Shown here piece after piece: positions 5,846 to 8,723 of a stretch of DNA of 8,723 bases. The notes below the pieces were generated by a model, which was given only the letters and a program-made list of their open reading frames with translations, was not told the DNA's origin and did no database searches. Within the stretch, counting starts at the first letter, position 1, and each line of letters opens with the position of its first letter. The translations under genes were made by a program, and so were the position numbers. The stretch spans positions 1 to 8,723 of the forward strand of contig CAYQLT010000087.1 in assembly GCA_964418425.1 (NCBI GenBank). Direction: 5' to 3'. This stretch comes from CAYQLT01 sp964418425. Lineage in GTDB: Bacteria; Bacillota; Limnochordia; Limnochordales; Geochordaceae.

Positions 5846-7568
5846 GCGCCTGCATCTGCCGCCGCCGCATTACGCCCCCCGCCCGGTTCGCTGGCGGATC
5901 GAACTCGACGCGAGCGGGACCTTCCTCGGGTTCGTGGAAATGAGGGGGGCCCAGGATCGGCCGGGTCGCGGGGGAGCCCAAGAGCGCGGGCTCACCATGC
6001 TCGTGCCGTACCGGCGACGCACGTCGGCCATCAAGCCGAGCCTGCTGGTGGAGGACGGTCGCTACGTGTTCGGCTGGGCGACGAAACCCACCCAGCGGCG
6101 CCGGGCCCGGGCTGCGCGCGAAGCCTTCCTGACACTCGTGCGCGCCTGCTTTGAGGCGACCCAAGAGCCGGCGGTGGGCGCCTGCCTCACATTCCTGGAG
6201 AGGCATGCTGGCCGGGTCGCGCCGCCGCAGGGATGGCGCCCCGAAGACCTGTTCACGTTCAGCGTCGACGGCTCCCTTCCGACGGAGCGGCCATCCGTGC
6301 AGCACTTCTGGGCGAGCGCAGCCCTCGTGGAGGACGCAGCCGACCTTGTCGTGTTGCCCTGCTCGGATTGCGGACGGCAAGGCCCCGTGCTCAGCCGGCT
6401 TCCCATCCCCCTGCGCGGCGTGCCCGGGGGGCCACCGGGCGGTACCGCCCTAGTGTCCGCGAACAGCCCCGCGTACGAGTCGTACGGGCTGCAGGCGTCC
6501 ACGGGGGCGGCGCTTTGCGCCCGGTGCGCGGAGCGCTCCCATCAGGCGCTCAACGCTCTCCTGGCTGGAGAGGCGGGGGCACGAATCCGGGTCGGCGGCT
6601 TGGTGTACGTGTCCTGGACAGCAAGACCCGAGGAATTCAATCCGTTGCGGCTGCTCTCGGCGCCCAGTGCCGAGGACGTGGCGGCCCTCGTCCGCGCCGT
6701 GCACTCGGGGCAGGCTGGGGCCGTGGCCATCTCCCCCGCCGACTACTACGCCTTGGCCTTGGGGGCCAGCCGAGCGCGAGCCGTGCTACACGACACGCTC
6801 GAATCCACCGTGGAGACCGTGCGCCGCCATGTGGCGCGCTTTTTCCAACTGCAGCGGGTGGTGGACGAATGGGACCGCGGCCCGGGACGCCCGCTGGGAG
6901 TCGAGACCCTGGCCGCTTCCACGGCTCGAAACGGGGATGAGCCCCGTGCCCAACTCGTAGTCGCCCTGGTCAGGCTGGCACTGGACGGACGTCCGCTTCC
7001 CCCGGCATGCCTGGAGATGGCCGTTCGGCGAGCAAGGCAGGAGCAACGGCTGACCTACCCACGCGTTGCCCTGATGAAACTGGCGCTCGTATCGCTGCTC
7101 GCCAGTGACCCCGGTGGAGAGGAGGAGTACCTGGTGGATCTGGACGAGGCCCGTCGGGACGCACCTTATGTCTGTGGGCGGCTACTGGCGGTGCTGGAAA
7201 GCCTGCAGCGCGCGGCGCAGCCCCGAATCCGCCAGACGCTGGTCGACCGCTTCTACGGTAGCGCCTCTACGGCACCGGCCTCCGTGTTTGGCACCCTGTT
7301 GCGGCAGGCCCAGGCGCACCTGTCCAAGCTGCGGCGGGACAACCCGGCGGCTTTCGCCGCGCTAGCGGAACGGCTGGAGTCGGTTCAGAGCCTGCTCGAC
7401 GGCTTTCCAGCTACCCTCACCTTACAGGAGCAGGCCCGCTTCGCCCTCGGCTACTGGCATCAGCGGGCAGCGGATCGGGCTGCGGCCCGAGCCCACCGCT
7501 TGGCCGCCTCCGAGCCGCCCGCCCTGACCGAGCCCGACGAGACGGAAGGGACGGGTGATGCGGTGTGA
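5817..7568 (+). CDS. cas8c: Type I-C Cascade large subunit Cas8c (Csd1)
   Basis: Cas8c is the large subunit of I-C Cascade; it recognises the PAM and helps open the target DNA. The 583-residue product is normal in size. ATG 5817 starts the family-typical MLAALVELAERLHLPPPHYA and has a strong GAGGAGGGAGG just upstream, inside cas5c; a longer reading from 5739 adds non-conserved residues. Further family marks are GTALVSANSPAYESYGLQAS (209-228) and the C-terminal region YVCGRLLAVLESLQ, then RFYGSASTAPASVFGTLL and FALGYWHQR. Two CxxC pairs, C182/C185 and C234/C237, could hold zinc. The C-terminal 144 residues can also be made separately as the small subunit (see 7134). The stop overlaps the cas7 start (GTGTGA). 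Confidence 0.95.
   Translation: MLAALVELAERLHLPPPHYAPRPVRWRIELDASGTFLGFVEMRGAQDRPGRGGAQERGLTMLVPYRRRTSAIKPSLLVEDGRYVFGWATKPTQRRRARAAREAFLTLVRACFEATQEPAVGACLTFLERHAGRVAPPQGWRPEDLFTFSVDGSLPTERPSVQHFWASAALVEDAADLVVLPCSDCGRQGPVLSRLPIPLRGVPGGPPGGTALVSANSPAYESYGLQASTGAALCARCAERSHQALNALLAGEAGARIRVGGLVYVSWTARPEEFNPLRLLSAPSAEDVAALVRAVHSGQAGAVAISPADYYALALGASRARAVLHDTLESTVETVRRHVARFFQLQRVVDEWDRGPGRPLGVETLAASTARNGDEPRAQLVVALVRLALDGRPLPPACLEMAVRRARQEQRLTYPRVALMKLALVSLLASDPGGEEEYLVDLDEARRDAPYVCGRLLAVLESLQRAAQPRIRQTLVDRFYGSASTAPASVFGTLLRQAQAHLSKLRRDNPAAFAALAERLESVQSLLDGFPATLTLQEQARFALGYWHQRAADRAAARAHRLAASEPPALTEPDETEGTGDAV
7134..7568 (+). CDS. cas11c: Cas11c small subunit, internal in-frame start within cas8c
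   Basis: In type I-C systems the small Cascade subunit Cas11c is known to be translated from an internal start in the 3' part of cas8c, and it lines the belly of the complex. Here GTG 7134 is in frame with cas8c and is preceded by a very strong purine-rich Shine-Dalgarno tract (7116-7127; AGGAGG at 7120-7125) with 8 bases between. The 144-residue product begins VDLDEARRDAPYVCGRLLAV and is predicted all-helical, running through FGTLLRQAQAHLSKL to FALGYWHQRAAD. That is the conserved Cas8c C-terminal helical bundle. An upstream ATG in LMKLALVS (near 7075) has no comparable binding site. The Shine-Dalgarno and frame are seen; use as a start is inferred from the family. Confidence 0.75.
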   Translation: MDLDEARRDAPYVCGRLLAVLESLQRAAQPRIRQTLVDRFYGSASTAPASVFGTLLRQAQAHLSKLRRDNPAAFAALAERLESVQSLLDGFPATLTLQEQARFALGYWHQRAADRAAARAHRLAASEPPALTEPDETEGTGDAV

Positions 7569-8482
7569 TCGCGTCAGTTCCTGAGATCCTCACCGACCCG
7601 CGTCGGCGCCACGACTTCGTGCTGCTGTTTGACGTAACCGACGGCAACCCCAACGGCGATCCCGACGCCGGCAACCTCCCGAGGGTCGATCCCGAGACGA
7701 TGCAAGGTCTTGTGACCGACGTCGCCATCAAGCGTCGCGTCCGCGACTGGGTGGATGTGACCCGGGGGGACACGCCCCGCTACGCCATTTACGTCCAGAG
7801 CCGGGGGATTGCACTCAACGACCTCCACCGGCGTGCCTACGAAGCGCTCGGCCGAACGCCGGCCGGCTCCCAGCAAGATCCCGCCACAGTGGCCGAGGTC
7901 CAGCAGTGGATGACCCAGAACTTCTTTGACATCCGGATGTTTGGGGCGGTGATGACCACACAGGTCAACTGCGGCCAGGTACGCGGCCCCGTGCAACTCA
8001 CCTTCGCGCGCTCCGTCGACCCGGTAACTCCTCTGGATCTCAGCATTACGCGCGTTGCTGTCACCCGCCCGGAGGATCTGGTTCGGGTGGAGGAGGAGAC
8101 GGGCGAGGCCGCAGGTAAGCGCACGGAAATGGGCCGCAAGCCGATCGTGCCCTACGCGCTCTACCGGGCCCATGGTTTCTTCATCCCGGCCTTTGCGGCC
8201 CGCACGGGCGTCACCGGGGAGGACCTGGCGGTGCTGTGGAGTGCGCTGGTGAGCATGTGGGAGCTGGACCGCTCGTCGAGCCGGGGAATGACCACCTGCC
8301 GTGGGCTGTACGTCTTCACCCACGACAACGGGCTGGGGCGGGCCCCCTCCCATCAGCTGTTCGAAAGCATTCGGATCCGCCGACGGGAAGGAGTGAACGT
8401 GCCCCGGCGGTTTGAGGACTACTGTGTGGAAGTTCAAGAGCCGGGGGTCGAAGGTGTGACCCTGACCCGGCTGCTTGCCTGA
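7565..8482 (+). CDS. cas7: Type I-C Cascade backbone subunit Cas7 (Csd2)
   Basis: Cas7 forms the helical backbone of Cascade: several copies coat the crRNA spacer and hold the target strand. The 305-residue length is typical for Csd2. The N-terminal RRM-like fold shows LLFDVTDGNPNGDPDAGNLP (20-39) and the following GLVTDVAIKRRVRDWV. NFFDIRMFGAVM (119-130), VRGPVQLTFARSVDP (139-153) and GRKPIVPYALYRAHGFFIPA (190-209) are further Csd2 marks. GTG 7565 overlaps the cas8c stop (GTGTGA) and has GAAGGGA upstream, which indicates translational coupling. Stop is TGA at 8480-8482. In most I-C loci cas4, cas1 and cas2 follow; here only about 205 bases separate it from the CRISPR repeat. Confidence 0.96.
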   Translation: MIASVPEILTDPRRRHDFVLLFDVTDGNPNGDPDAGNLPRVDPETMQGLVTDVAIKRRVRDWVDVTRGDTPRYAIYVQSRGIALNDLHRRAYEALGRTPAGSQQDPATVAEVQQWMTQNFFDIRMFGAVMTTQVNCGQVRGPVQLTFARSVDPVTPLDLSITRVAVTRPEDLVRVEEETGEAAGKRTEMGRKPIVPYALYRAHGFFIPAFAARTGVTGEDLAVLWSALVSMWELDRSSSRGMTTCRGLYVFTHDNGLGRAPSHQLFESIRIRRREGVNVPRRFEDYCVEVQEPGVEGVTLTRLLA

Positions 8483-8687
8483 GGGGAGAACGCCGGTGCC
8501 GCGACCCGGCAGGCCGTCTGCGAGAGGTTCGGTGACGAGCGAAACCCGGGAGGCGCTCGAAAGCCCGTCACGACGTGGTTTGCGGGCGGCGAGCGGGTCC
8601 TTGCGAACCCTTTGGGCCGCCCGCCCCGAGGGGGGTCTCGAAACAGAGGCTGCAACCTCAGGCGTGACGCGGTCCCGTGAGCGAGCT
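8483..8687 (+). promoter_or_regulatory. CRISPR leader region, no gene
   Basis: This stretch between the cas7 stop and the first repeat has no credible gene. It should act as the CRISPR leader, carrying the array promoter and the site next to which new spacers are added. It contains a 9-bp inverted repeat (8582-8590 with 8616-8624) enclosing a smaller GGGT/ACCC stem, then CCCC-GAG-GGGG (8624-8634). GGGGTCTCGAAAC at 8632-8644 resembles the 3' end of the repeat. No clear sigma-A promoter is seen. The leader role is inferred from position. Confidence 0.65.
8582..8624. repeat. Inverted repeat in the CRISPR leader
   Basis: GCGGGCGGC (8582-8590) and GCCGCCCGC (8616-8624) are perfect 9-base complements with 25 bases between them. 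Inside, GGGT (8595-8598) can pair with ACCC (8607-8610). No U-run follows, so it is not a standard terminator for the cas operon. It could be a cruciform, a protein site, or a stable RNA hairpin that slows read-through into the array. Confidence 0.6.
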
Positions 8688-8723
8688 GTGGCGACCACCG
8701 CAGAGGTGGTCGGGGATCGAAAC
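8688..8723 (+). CRISPR. First repeat of a type I-C CRISPR array (array continues beyond window)
   Basis: One repeat unit is visible, ending exactly at the window edge. CGACCACC (8692-8699) pairs perfectly with GGTGGTCG (8705-8712) around the loop GCAGA. The 11 bases after the stem, GGGATCGAAAC, match the 11-nt 5' handle that Cas5c leaves on I-C crRNAs, and GAAAC is a common repeat end. The left border (8688, giving 36 nt, or 8690-8692) cannot be fixed from one copy. The orientation puts the leader on the cas7 side and transcription in the same direction as the cas genes. No second copy lies in the window, so calling it an array rests on the hairpin, the end sequence and the operon context. 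Confidence 0.82.

Noticed and set aside
8483..8687. Search for cas4, cas1 or cas2 remnants after cas7
   Set aside because: None of the frames in this stretch reads like these families, and 205 bases is too short for any of them.
7574..8698. Minus-strand 374-residue open frame antisense to cas7 and the leader
   Set aside because: Composition and position make it a shadow of cas7; it spans the leader, where no coding signal is visible.

Overview
The window is GC-rich DNA, with many GTG starts and strong purine-rich ribosome binding sites. It looks bacterial. A SAM-I riboswitch with an intrinsic terminator and the Dvulg/I-C CRISPR genes fit a high-GC member of the Firmicutes/Clostridia grade, possibly a thermophile. 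That assignment is inference from style, not a match to a named genome.

Left part (1-2900) is an accessory, partly decayed region. Bases 1-239 hold no gene I can support. A clear SAM-I riboswitch (240-346) is followed by an intrinsic terminator (376-404). Next comes a 129-aa protein of unknown function with a highly charged C-terminal helix (496-885), not a recognisable methionine gene. Then follow a frameshifted IS110-family transposase remnant (about 1080-1631) and a broken RelB/RelE-like toxin-antitoxin pair (1738-2136). Two small minus-strand genes come after: a helical unknown (start 2463) and a ribbon-helix-helix DNA-binding protein (2856 to 2617).

Right part (2969-8723) is a compact type I-C CRISPR-Cas effector operon on the plus strand: cas3, cas5c, cas8c, cas7. 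The genes are tightly spaced or overlapping. cas8c carries a strong internal Shine-Dalgarno and GTG start at 7134 that fits the internally translated small subunit Cas11c. About 205 bases of leader follow cas7, and then the first CRISPR repeat, ending exactly at the window edge (8723). Its stem-loop leaves an 11-nt 3' tail, as expected for Cas5c processing.

The usual I-C adaptation genes cas4-cas1-cas2 are absent between cas7 and the array. Cas5c would make crRNAs and, with Cas8c, Cas7 and Cas11c, form the I-C Cascade; Cas3 would then unwind and degrade the target. The small ribbon-helix-helix gene is divergent from cas3, with a perfect 15-bp inverted repeat in the cas3 leader, which makes local regulation of the operon a reasonable hypothesis.
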